Part shown: piece after piece, positions 51,050 through 59,214 of the stretch
How the letters are laid out: the number at the start of each line of letters is the position of its first letter
How positions within the stretch are numbered: position 1 is the stretch's first letter
NCBI GenBank assembly: GCA_017480745.1
Contig: JAFUSA010000023.1
Location: forward strand, 1-64,000
Direction: 5' to 3'
Origin: Alphaproteobacteria bacterium
GTDB lineage: Bacteria > Pseudomonadota > Alphaproteobacteria > RF32 > CAG-239
DNA: 64,000 nucleotides
The notes under the pieces: model-generated
What the model saw: the letters and a program-made list of their open reading frames with translations, nothing else
The model's database searches: none
Told to the model about the DNA's origin: nothing
Position numbers and translations under genes: made by a program

Positions 51050-53245
51050 ATGGCAAAAAAGTGGCGAGAAGCGGTAGAAGTTGAATATCAAGGGCAAGCC
51101 GGTGAGTTTGGTCTGATAGATACAGAGGCTCGCGGTAAATTTTTAAGCAAAATGTATGATGCCATGATAGCTCAGGATTCGCCAACCTATTATAAATCCG
51201 GTATGGATGGAGAGCGCCCGCTTTCATATTCCGAAGCGTTGATTAAAATTTATAACAACATAACGCAAATACCGGTGCGCTACCAAATAGCAGAGAAAGA
51301 TTCTCCGGAAGTGATTGCTATGAAAAAAGCGCAGCTCAAAATGGTGAATGATTGTTTGGGACCAAAAAATAGAGTAAGTGGTAAAACACAATTAGAGGAC
51401 TTGATTGAAAAATGTATGCGTGTTGAATATCCGCGGATTATGTTGGTTAAAAACAAATTTGGTCGTTATATGATGGATACAACTTCTTTGGAAGCTCCGC
51501 GCACCGGTAATATTGATAAGAAAAAAATCGCCGAATTGATTCAAAATGCCGATAAGCTTTTTCGCCATGCCGATAAGAATATGGGATGGACACAAAGCGG
51601 ACGTCCTGTAACAGATGTTTTTCGCAATACTAAAATTGCGTTGGATAATTTGAACGATAAACTTGTCGGACGAACTGTTTATTGGCGTGAACATGACGTG
51701 CAAGATGATTTGGGGCGTATAACAAAAACGGCAAATCAGCTTTTACAAGGGCGTGGTAACCACGGACAAACGGAAAAAACATTGGCTTCAATGTTGGCGG
51801 CACACGGGTTTGAACTGCATAAAGTTGAAATAAATCCCCATGATTTAGCCACTCCGCCAACGGAAGCTTTGTGCAAAACAAATATTTTGCGAGCGGCTTT
51901 TGACGGTATTATTGAGCGTCCGCAAATGCAGTTTTTATCCGCCAATATGCAAAAACTTTTGCGTGAACGTTTGCAACGTGATGGAGAATATACACCGCAG
52001 ATGTATAATTTGGAGAGTAGTCCTGTGTGGAAGCTATATTCTCAGATTTCAAGCTTTCATAGTTTAGAAAAAGATTTACGACAAGGTCTTACATATGTTC
52101 GTTTTCCGCCGGATAAATTGGATATGCTTTCCGAAATGGATATAAATTATTTGATTAACATTGTCAATGAGCCATCAGCCGATCAGCAACGTGAATTTTC
52201 CATTTTAGCGCAAAAATGCGGAATACAATATAAGGATGGTGTATTTATGGAACATTCAGCGCGCACTGAATATGTTACACAGTTTGCAAAAGAAAACGAA
52301 CAAGGTTTGCAAAAATATCTTGAAGGCCGCGTTTTCCGCTATAATAATCCGGAATTGGGAATTGATTTAAACGTTAAATATTCCGAAAAAGATGTAAATA
52401 ATATTTTGGATGAACTCAAAAAAGGGCACAACGGCAGTTCAGCTAATTTAACGGGTATTTATTCCTCGATATTAATGCAGGTTTCCGATAAGTTGGGATA
52501 TTCTTTGGAAGATACTAACATTATGATTACTAAAATAAGATCCGAGGCCGGTAATAATGACAGCTATTTACAGTCTAAATTGCAAAAAAAGGCTTATAAC
52601 TCGCTTTTGGGTTTGGGCATGCCAAAAAAAGAGACAGATAATTTGTTTGCGTCGTTTGCTTTTAAGTCAGAAATTCACCACGGGCAGCATATAAGTAATA
52701 ATGCCCGCTTTGAGGCCGAAAAACAGACTTCTTTTGCTCATATGAATGATCGCGATAATTTATACGCTATGTCACCGGAAGAGCATAGGGTAATTCACTT
52801 ATTGGATATAAACGTTAATTCCAACGGTGCAATCCATTTTGAAAAAGGGTATGCGCAGTCCTACGGAACATATTTTCACGATAAAAAATCAGATAAGTAT
52901 TTCACTTATGAGATTCGTCCGATGGAACATATAGTTTCATATTTAAACGACGGTTGTTTGCTAACGGATAAGCAATTTTTAGGCAGTATCGAAGCGGAGG
53001 TTTTTCGTTATAAAGGACAACAAGGAATTGCCGAAACTATTGCATTGAAAAATGTTTTCATCAATAACTCGGTAGAACAAGCCAAAAACCGCGTGACGGA
53101 TGCAATTCATCGTCGGGAAAGATTATTAGAGATTCCGATTTCGACTAAAAGAAAAAATTCTCCGGCTACTCGTTTGAATCGTGTAGGTAATGTTCATAAA
53201 ATACGTTCTTTCGGCGAGCGTCGTTTGTCTCGAGCCAATGGATAA
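51050..53245 (+). CDS. unknown 731-aa protein with an HNH-nuclease-like motif
   Basis: GGAAAGGAACAGAT precedes the start. No signal peptide or membrane helix. Residues 1-530 are hydrophilic, mixed helical, without a motif I recognise. At about 541-583 the spacing EIHHGQHI ... DRDNLYAMSPEEHRVIH resembles HNH/GHH-type nuclease domains: paired His (543-544), Asn570-Leu571, and His579/His583. The C-terminus is basic (KRKNSPATRLNRVGN, FGERRLSRANG). It could be a nuclease effector or a DNA-processing protein; with no immunity gene or secretion signal next to it, neither is shown. Confidence 0.6.
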   Translation: MAKKWREAVEVEYQGQAGEFGLIDTEARGKFLSKMYDAMIAQDSPTYYKSGMDGERPLSYSEALIKIYNNITQIPVRYQIAEKDSPEVIAMKKAQLKMVNDCLGPKNRVSGKTQLEDLIEKCMRVEYPRIMLVKNKFGRYMMDTTSLEAPRTGNIDKKKIAELIQNADKLFRHADKNMGWTQSGRPVTDVFRNTKIALDNLNDKLVGRTVYWREHDVQDDLGRITKTANQLLQGRGNHGQTEKTLASMLAAHGFELHKVEINPHDLATPPTEALCKTNILRAAFDGIIERPQMQFLSANMQKLLRERLQRDGEYTPQMYNLESSPVWKLYSQISSFHSLEKDLRQGLTYVRFPPDKLDMLSEMDINYLINIVNEPSADQQREFSILAQKCGIQYKDGVFMEHSARTEYVTQFAKENEQGLQKYLEGRVFRYNNPELGIDLNVKYSEKDVNNILDELKKGHNGSSANLTGIYSSILMQVSDKLGYSLEDTNIMITKIRSEAGNNDSYLQSKLQKKAYNSLLGLGMPKKETDNLFASFAFKSEIHHGQHISNNARFEAEKQTSFAHMNDRDNLYAMSPEEHRVIHLLDINVNSNGAIHFEKGYAQSYGTYFHDKKSDKYFTYEIRPMEHIVSYLNDGCLLTDKQFLGSIEAEVFRYKGQQGIAETIALKNVFINNSVEQAKNRVTDAIHRRERLLEIPISTKRKNSPATRLNRVGNVHKIRSFGERRLSRANG

Positions 53246-53282
53246 ATTTATAATATATGCCGGTGATTTTTTTCTAATTTCA

Positions 53283-53957
53283 TTATAATTTTATATTCAA
53301 AATTTCGTTTATTTTGCCACTTACTGCATCAATGGTGCCGGTTCCATCTACTGTTTTTAACAAACCGTGTCTTTCAAAATACGGAATAGTCGGATACGTC
53401 AATAAGCGATAGTTAATCAGACGATTCTGCACTGTGGTACGGTTATCATCTTGTCGTCGTGCAAACTCTGTGCCGCCACAAACGTCACAAACTCCATAAA
53501 CTTTGGGCTTTTGGAACTTGTCATGATATCCGGCTCCGCATTTCATACACGAATAACGTCCCAGTATGCGCTCCATAATGATCTCGTCCGGTACTTGAAT
53601 TTCTAAAACACAATTAAGTTTAATACCTTTTTCTTTCATCATGTGTTCTAAAATTTCGGCTTGCGGAAGAGTGCGTGGAAAACCGTCCAATATAAAGCCA
53701 TGGCGGCAATCTTCTGCATCTATCCGCTGTTCCACCATTTCAATAATCATTTCATCGGTGGCAAATTCACCGCGCTCCAATGCTGCCTTCAACTCTTGCC
53801 CTAACGGTGTATTTTGCTTTGCAAATTCGCGCAACATTTCTCCGGTGGAAAGGTGGCATATACCGGTTCTTTCTTTCAAAATACGAGCCTGAGTTCCTTT
53901 GCCGCAACCGGGAGCTCCGGTAAATACAACAAACAGACCGTCCTTTGTTTTTGTCAT
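53283..53957 (-). CDS. adk: adenylate kinase with zinc-binding LID
   Basis: 224 aa. P-loop FTGAPGCGKGTQ, NMP-binding LSTGEMLRE, DGFPRTLPQAE and a long LID carrying CMKCGAGYHD...CDVCGG, the four-Cys zinc site of Gram-positive-type and some proteobacterial enzymes. It interconverts AMP, ATP and ADP. Directly follows secY (three bases). Confidence 0.96.
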   Translation of the reverse strand: MTKTKDGLFVVFTGAPGCGKGTQARILKERTGICHLSTGEMLREFAKQNTPLGQELKAALERGEFATDEMIIEMVEQRIDAEDCRHGFILDGFPRTLPQAEILEHMMKEKGIKLNCVLEIQVPDEIIMERILGRYSCMKCGAGYHDKFQKPKVYGVCDVCGGTEFARRQDDNRTTVQNRLINYRLLTYPTIPYFERHGLLKTVDGTGTIDAVSGKINEILNIKL

Positions 53958-53960
53958 CTT

Positions 53961-55313
53961 CTACCGATTCTTTTTCTTTTTAACCAAAGCCGCTTTTTTG
54001 AGTAAACCTTCATATTGGTAGGCGATAAGGTGAGATTGAACCTGAGTTACAAAATCCATGGTAACCTGAACCACAATCAACAGCGTTGTGCCACCTAAAA
54101 CAAACGGAACACCGACTCTGCTTATTAAAACTTCCGGCAAAATACACAAACAAACCAAATAAATTGAAGCGACAACAGTTAAGCGGGTTATAACATAGTC
54201 CAAATAATCGGCTGTATTTTTACCCGGACGAATACCGGCAATAAAACCACCGTGTTTTTTCAAATTATCAGCCGTATCTTGCGGATTAAATACTACTGAG
54301 GTATAAAAGAATGTAAAGAACAAAATCAAGAAAGCATACAACGCCAAATACAGCGGTTGGCCGTGACTAAGCCATTGACTGAGTGTCTGCACCCAAGACG
54401 GACCTTTCTCGGCCGACAAATTGGCTATTGTAATTGGCAATAATAATAATGAGCTGGCAAAAATTGGCGGAATTACGCCGGTCGGGTTTATTTTGAGCGG
54501 CAAGTGTGAACTCTCGGCCGAAGTCATACGCATACCCATTTGGCGCTTTGGATATTGGATAATGATTCTTCTTTGAGCGCGCTCAACAAACACAATAACA
54601 TAAATCAAAGCCAAAGCCATAACCAGCAACATCAAAATTGTCATTTTAGACATTTGTCCGGCACGACCTAACTCAAAAGTTTGTGCTAAGGCGTTTGGAA
54701 TGTTGGCAATAATGCCGACGGTAATAATTAGTGAGGAACCGTTGCCAACACCGCGCTGAGTTATTTGATCACCTAACCAAACAATAAACATTGTGCCACC
54801 AACCAATGATACAATGGTGGAAAAACGGAAAGCAAAACTGTTAATCATAACCGCAGAAACACCGTTAGCACCGGATATACTCTCCAACCCGACAGCAATT
54901 CCATAACCTTGAATAATGGTAATAAATACGGTTAAAATTTTTGTGTAATGGGTAATTTTGCGATGTCCGGCTTCGCCTTCTTTTTTCAAAGCTTGTAACG
55001 ACGGAACAATAGATTGCGCCAACTGAATAATAATGGAGGCGGAAATGTATGGCATAATATTAAGGGCAAAAATGGTCATACGCTCCAAAGCACCTCCGGA
55101 AAACATATTGAACATTCCCAAAATTCCGCCCTGATTGTTGCTGAACATTTCTGCCAAAACACCAGCGTTAATACCTGGCAACGGAATAAATGTTCCCAAG
55201 CGAAAAACAATTAATGCCATAATGGTAAACCATAATCTTTTTTGCAGTTCTTCGGCTTTGCTGAATGCGGAAGCATCAAGACCGGCCACCATTTTATCTG
55301 CTAACGAAACCAT
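53961..55313 (-). CDS. secY: protein translocase subunit SecY
   Basis: 450 aa, ten membrane helices: RLWFTIMALIVFRLGTFIPLPGI, plug-region GGALERMTIFALNIMPYISASII, LTVVASIYLVCLCILPE. It is the channel of the Sec translocon, through which the pilins and other exported proteins must pass. Normally secY sits in the spc ribosomal operon after rplO; here nothing ribosomal lies upstream, and a divergent prepilin cassette begins about 160 bases away, so the operon has been split. Confidence 0.97.
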   Translation of the reverse strand: MVSLADKMVAGLDASAFSKAEELQKRLWFTIMALIVFRLGTFIPLPGINAGVLAEMFSNNQGGILGMFNMFSGGALERMTIFALNIMPYISASIIIQLAQSIVPSLQALKKEGEAGHRKITHYTKILTVFITIIQGYGIAVGLESISGANGVSAVMINSFAFRFSTIVSLVGGTMFIVWLGDQITQRGVGNGSSLIITVGIIANIPNALAQTFELGRAGQMSKMTILMLLVMALALIYVIVFVERAQRRIIIQYPKRQMGMRMTSAESSHLPLKINPTGVIPPIFASSLLLLPITIANLSAEKGPSWVQTLSQWLSHGQPLYLALYAFLILFFTFFYTSVVFNPQDTADNLKKHGGFIAGIRPGKNTADYLDYVITRLTVVASIYLVCLCILPEVLISRVGVPFVLGGTTLLIVVQVTMDFVTQVQSHLIAYQYEGLLKKAALVKKKKNR

Positions 55314-55471
55314 ATTACTTTCCTTAAAAAATTGAACTTTTAATACATCGGGTACACCAACCCACCGGTGGTAATTTAATACATAAAAATAAAATTAGTG
55401 CAACAAATTTCTGTTTATCCTCAAATTTTTGTGGAATATATTGTTTTGTTGGCAATTTTTGCAAAAAATAT

Positions 55472-55499
55472 TTGACAATTTACATTTTTATGATATGAT
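55472..55499 (+). promoter_or_regulatory. promoter of leader RNA J and prepilin cassette 5
   Basis: TTGACA (55472-55477), 16-base spacer, TATGAT (55494-55499), within AAAAAATATTTGACA. Confidence 0.78.
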
Positions 55500-55505
55500 A
55501 AAATC

Positions 55506-55676
55506 AAGATGAGGTAACTTGTCTGGGGTGTCGAAACCTCTTTTGAACTCGCCTTTAAGGGCGTAAAATTTCCGGCGTTGGCTGGAAGGCTGTGGAATAA
55601 AACTGTATCAATACACAGCACTATTTAGTTCAAAGTAGTTTCGAACTTCCGGCCGCCCCAGTGGGCGGTTGTTTTT
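55506..55676 (+). ncRNA. structured leader RNA, class 1, copy J
   Basis: AGATGAG-GUAA-CUUGUCU hairpin (55507-55524); GGGGU/ACCUC hairpin (55525-55540) with segment UCGAAAC (55531-55537) complementary to GUUUCGA (55638-55644); UUUGAACU (55542-55549) with AGUUCAAA (55627-55634); CGCC/GGCG hairpin; conserved UUCCGGC...GCUGGAA hairpin (55570-55587); GCUGUG (55589-55594) with CACAGC (55614-55619); terminator CCGCCC/GGGCGG (55653-55668) and U run. Alternatively GGCUGGAAG (55580-55588) pairs nine bases with CUUCCGGCC (55646-55654), overlapping the terminator arm. Confidence 0.85.
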
Positions 55677-55711
55677 AATGTAATAACAACAATTTGGAAA
55701 GGAAGTTTACT

Positions 55712-56320
55712 ATGAGAAACTTTGAAATAAAAAATCAAAATGGACGTTCAATGATAGAAATGTTGGGCGTATTGGCTATCATCGGCGTTTTGTCGGTTGG
55801 CGGTATCGCCGGATATTCAAAGGCAATGACCAAATATCGCATCAACAAAACAATTGAACAGATTACCTTAATTTCGCAAAACATTCGTACTTTTTATTCT
55901 ACGCAAAAAAATTATATTGGTTTGAGTTATACGGTAATTAATAAAGCAAAACTGATTCCGGACGAAATGGAAATGATTGACGGCAACTATCAAGGTGCTT
56001 TCGGTAATGTAACTATTGGTTATGCTACCGGTAAAAAAGGTGATGGTTCTGCCTTTAGTTTGGGTTTTGCTTCTATTCCGCAAGAAGCTTGCATAGAACT
56101 TTTAACTATGGATTGGGGTAGTGCTGCCTCTGGTTTCTTGGGAATAGCAAAAGGAGAACCGGGATGGAATCACGGTTATTATCAAGAATGCAGTGATTGT
56201 AATAGTGATCATGCATGGATAGCCTTAGTAGGTGGCACAGAAATCGGCATTCCTTTTCCAATGGAAAAAGCGATAGCTGCTTGCGATACAACGAATGGAA
56301 TACACTTGTTGTTTGAATAA
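55712..56320 (+). CDS. type IV prepilin-like protein (cassette 5), short leader peptide
   Basis: 202 aa, the most canonical member: the leader peptide is only 11 residues (MRNFEIKNQNG, then R12 at mature +1 and Glu at +5), with no palindromic insert. The mature part resembles cassette 1 (SQNIRTF, KAKLIPDE, QGAFG, PQEACIEL, GGTEIGIPFPMEKAI, late Cys). AAAGGAAG precedes ATG 55712; an in-frame ATG-like start at 55694 is upstream of the ribosome binding site. Class 1 leader RNA upstream. Confidence 0.88.
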   Translation: MRNFEIKNQNGRSMIEMLGVLAIIGVLSVGGIAGYSKAMTKYRINKTIEQITLISQNIRTFYSTQKNYIGLSYTVINKAKLIPDEMEMIDGNYQGAFGNVTIGYATGKKGDGSAFSLGFASIPQEACIELLTMDWGSAASGFLGIAKGEPGWNHGYYQECSDCNSDHAWIALVGGTEIGIPFPMEKAIAACDTTNGIHLLFE

Positions 56321-56347
56321 AAAACAATATTTATTGAATTAGAATTG

Positions 56348-56995
56348 CTAATATAATTCTCTGTTCAGCTTATCCTTACTGTGGCAGTAGGCATAAATCG
56401 GGCATTTTTCACAAAGAGGGCGCTGTGCTTTGCAAGTATAGCGCCCGAACAGCACCAGCCAATGATTAGTATTAACCACTAATTCCGGCGGCAAAACATG
56501 CATTAAATCTTGTTCCACTTCCAACGGGGTTTTACCTTGGCTAAAATCAAGCCGATGCGCAATGCGCATAACATGTGTATCCACAGCCAATGTCGGCAGA
56601 TGATACCACACATTCATCACCACATTGGCAGTTTTACGTCCTACTCCGGCCAGCGTGGTTAAAACATCGCGGTCAGCCGGCACCTCTCCGCCAAAATCAT
56701 CTGTCAGCTGTCTGCTCATCAGCATAATATTTTTAGCTTTGTTATTATAAAGGCCGATAGTTTTAATGTATGACTTTAACTTTTCTTCACCAAGTTCCAA
56801 CATTTTTTGCGGTGTATCAGCAATTTTAAACAGTGCTTCTGTGGCTTTGTTTACCCCTTTATCCGTGCTTTGCGCCGAAAGCATAACTGCCACCAACAAA
56901 GTATATGGATTATGAAAATTAAGCTCGCACTGCGGATTCGGATTCTCTGCCGCAAAAGCCTTCATTATCTCTAAAATTTCCGCTTTTTTACGCAT
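56348..56995 (-). CDS. nth: endonuclease III
   Basis: 215 aa. Helix-hairpin-helix with catalytic Lys (LAGVGRKTANVVMN), catalytic Asp (LAVDTHVMR) and the C-terminal [4Fe-4S] ligands C-x6-C-x2-C-x5-C (CKAQRPLCEKCPIYAYC). It removes oxidised pyrimidines and nicks abasic sites. Convergent with prepilin cassette 5; four bases from tsaD. Confidence 0.97.
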   Translation of the reverse strand: MRKKAEILEIMKAFAAENPNPQCELNFHNPYTLLVAVMLSAQSTDKGVNKATEALFKIADTPQKMLELGEEKLKSYIKTIGLYNNKAKNIMLMSRQLTDDFGGEVPADRDVLTTLAGVGRKTANVVMNVWYHLPTLAVDTHVMRIAHRLDFSQGKTPLEVEQDLMHVLPPELVVNTNHWLVLFGRYTCKAQRPLCEKCPIYAYCHSKDKLNRELY

Positions 56996-56999
56996 GAAC

Positions 57000-58076
57000 T
57001 TAAGCTTTCACTCCTCCGGCTCCGGGAGCTTTAGGAGCAGTTTCATCCAACGGCCAACGCGGACGCGGCTTAAAATCAAGCGGACTGGTATATCCCAAAC
57101 GAAAGCGCTCCAAACCTGCCCAAGCCACCATCACACCGTTATCGGTACAAAAGCGAATCGGCGGCGCGGCAAATTCTAAATCATAGCGCCCTGCCAAATC
57201 CTTTAACGCGTTGCGCAAATAGGTATTAGACGCCACTCCGCCGGAAACAACAATATGTTCTCCCTCAGGATAATGTTGCTTAAAATATTTGATTGCACGC
57301 TCCAATTTACGCACCAAACAATCAGTCGCAGTCATCTGAAAACAGGCGCAAACATCGGCCACATCTTGTTTTGGTAATATTGCGTGTTCCACCGCTCCAT
57401 CAGGCGAATAAGATTCAATAATCTTGCGCACGGCAGTTTTTAAGCCTGAAAATGATAAATTACAATCACCGGAATTAATCAGCGGACGCGGTAATGTAAA
57501 GCGAGAATCATCACCTATTGCCGCCATTTTTTCAATCATTGGTCCGCCGGGATAACCTAATCCCAACATTTTAGCCACTTTGTCAAATGCCTCTCCGGCG
57601 GCGTCATCTATTGTTGTCCCCAAGCGCTCATATTCGCCGACATTTTTCACCACCAATATCTGACAATGCCCACCAGAAACCAATAACAACAGATACGGAA
57701 AATGAATATCGTTAGCAATACGCGCACAAAGGGCATGACCTTCTAAGTGATTAACCGCCACAAACGGTTTATTTAGCGCCAACGCCAAGGCTTTGGCTGT
57801 CATAACTCCGACTACAACTCCGCCGATTAAACCAGGTCCGGCCGAAGCAGCAATCGCATCAACATCTTTCAAATCCTTGTGTGCACGTTGCAAACACAGC
57901 GATATTATCTCGTCCACATGTTCCAAATGCGCACGCGCTGCAATTTCCGGCACAACTCCACCATATTGTTTGTGCTCCTCCTGCGACTGCAAGGCTTCTC
58001 CCAAAATTTCCTTGCTATCCGTAACTATTGCGGCTCCGGTATCATCACAACTACTTTCAATTCCCAATACAATCAT
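57000..58076 (-). CDS. tsaD: tRNA N6-adenosine threonylcarbamoyltransferase TsaD
   Basis: 358 aa. MIVLGIESSCDDTGAAIV, metal-binding NHLEGHAL, LLLVSGGHCQIL, GEAFDKVAKMLGLGYPGG and VVSGGVASNTYLR are diagnostic. It transfers the threonylcarbamoyl group to A37 of tRNAs, with TsaE encoded at 39826. In many alphaproteobacteria hemC and hemD lie divergently next to tsaD; they are missing here. Confidence 0.97.
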   Translation of the reverse strand: MIVLGIESSCDDTGAAIVTDSKEILGEALQSQEEHKQYGGVVPEIAARAHLEHVDEIISLCLQRAHKDLKDVDAIAASAGPGLIGGVVVGVMTAKALALALNKPFVAVNHLEGHALCARIANDIHFPYLLLLVSGGHCQILVVKNVGEYERLGTTIDDAAGEAFDKVAKMLGLGYPGGPMIEKMAAIGDDSRFTLPRPLINSGDCNLSFSGLKTAVRKIIESYSPDGAVEHAILPKQDVADVCACFQMTATDCLVRKLERAIKYFKQHYPEGEHIVVSGGVASNTYLRNALKDLAGRYDLEFAAPPIRFCTDNGVMVAWAGLERFRLGYTSPLDFKPRPRWPLDETAPKAPGAGGVKA

Positions 58077-58178
58077 CTGTTTATTCCGTAAAGATTTTAC
58101 TTTATTATCTTTATTTTTTCATTTAATGTAGATATATGAAATGTATTCGGGCAAAATGTCAAGCAAAAGGATAAAAAA

Positions 58179-59210
58179 ATGTCTAAAATTGATAATAAAG
58201 AAGAGCTTAAAGCCGATGAAATTGTGAAAAACACTTCCATATTACCGAAAAATAAAGAAAATAATAAGACTTTGCCACTAATTACAATATTTTTATTGTT
58301 GGTAATTTCCGGTTTGTCTGCTGTCGGAGTTTATGAATACCGTAAGCTTAAAAGCGAAAATGAAAAAAATATTGCCGATATGACTCACAAAATGAACAGT
58401 TTGGCAAATTATGTTGATGGACGCTTGGCTTTTGTAAACGAAAATGTGGAAAAATTAAAAAATGATATGACACGTGATAACCGCGAAAAAGATTTGAAAA
58501 GAATAACCGATGTGGCAATCACCACTCTTGAAAATCAGTTAGCACAGTTAAAAATGCAAATTACTCAGGAATTGGAAAATAAAATTGATCAAAATATTGC
58601 CTCTGCCAAAAGCGAAACGATTATTAAAAAAGAAGAAACTCGCATAGCGCAAGAAACATTGTTGGCCAGCGGTGCCTTGGTGGTGCGTGATTTGGCCGAA
58701 TTGGGCGAAGATTTTCGCTATGAGTGTGAGGTCATGCAGGTTTTGGCACAAGGAAACGAATTGGCGCAAAATTATACTGCCGCTCTGCGGATACATGCTT
58801 TGAATGGCGTCAACGGTAAAAATAAACTTATAAAAGATTTTAACAAAGTTTACGCTAATTTGGGCGAAACAAAGTTAAAACCGGAAAATGCGTTAGTAAA
58901 AGATTATACCGAAATGGATTGGGCCGAAAAAATAATCTATTACTTGCGCAAATATTCAATTTTGAAAAAAGCCGCCCGTAAACCTCAGTTTAAAGCACAA
59001 GAAGATGAAGTTTATCGCCTTGTAAATGAGGGAGAGTTACGTGAAGCGTTAACAGCAATTAAAAACAGCGAGAAATATAATAAAATAGATTCCGCTCCGC
59101 TCAACGAATGGATGAAAAATACCGAAAATTATTTGGATTTTCGCCATCTGATAGATAGTTTGCTGATGAACTCGTTAGCCAATTTACACCTAAAAGAAAT
59201 GGAACATTAA
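58179..59210 (+). CDS. mitofilin/COG4223-like inner membrane protein
   Basis: 343 aa. Basic and acidic N-terminus, one membrane helix (about 31-50, LPLITIFLLLVISGLSAVGVY), a long coiled coil (about 52-160) and a C-terminal helical domain (LLASGALVVRDLAELGEDF through LNEWMKNTENYL) like the alphaproteobacterial mitofilin homologues that shape the inner membrane. The family call rests on architecture and on its place next to tsaD; confidence is moderate. It is four bases upstream of the ADP-kinase gene. Confidence 0.6.
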   Translation: MSKIDNKEELKADEIVKNTSILPKNKENNKTLPLITIFLLLVISGLSAVGVYEYRKLKSENEKNIADMTHKMNSLANYVDGRLAFVNENVEKLKNDMTRDNREKDLKRITDVAITTLENQLAQLKMQITQELENKIDQNIASAKSETIIKKEETRIAQETLLASGALVVRDLAELGEDFRYECEVMQVLAQGNELAQNYTAALRIHALNGVNGKNKLIKDFNKVYANLGETKLKPENALVKDYTEMDWAEKIIYYLRKYSILKKAARKPQFKAQEDEVYRLVNEGELREALTAIKNSEKYNKIDSAPLNEWMKNTENYLDFRHLIDSLLMNSLANLHLKEMEH

Positions 59211-59214
59211 TTTT

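Noticed and set aside
55521-55540. Hammerhead-like ribozyme core (CUG...GAAAC) in class 1 leaders
   Set aside because: The GAAAC-like part is the variable loop and reads GCAAAC in copy E, so the core is not conserved and no cleavage-site helix fits.
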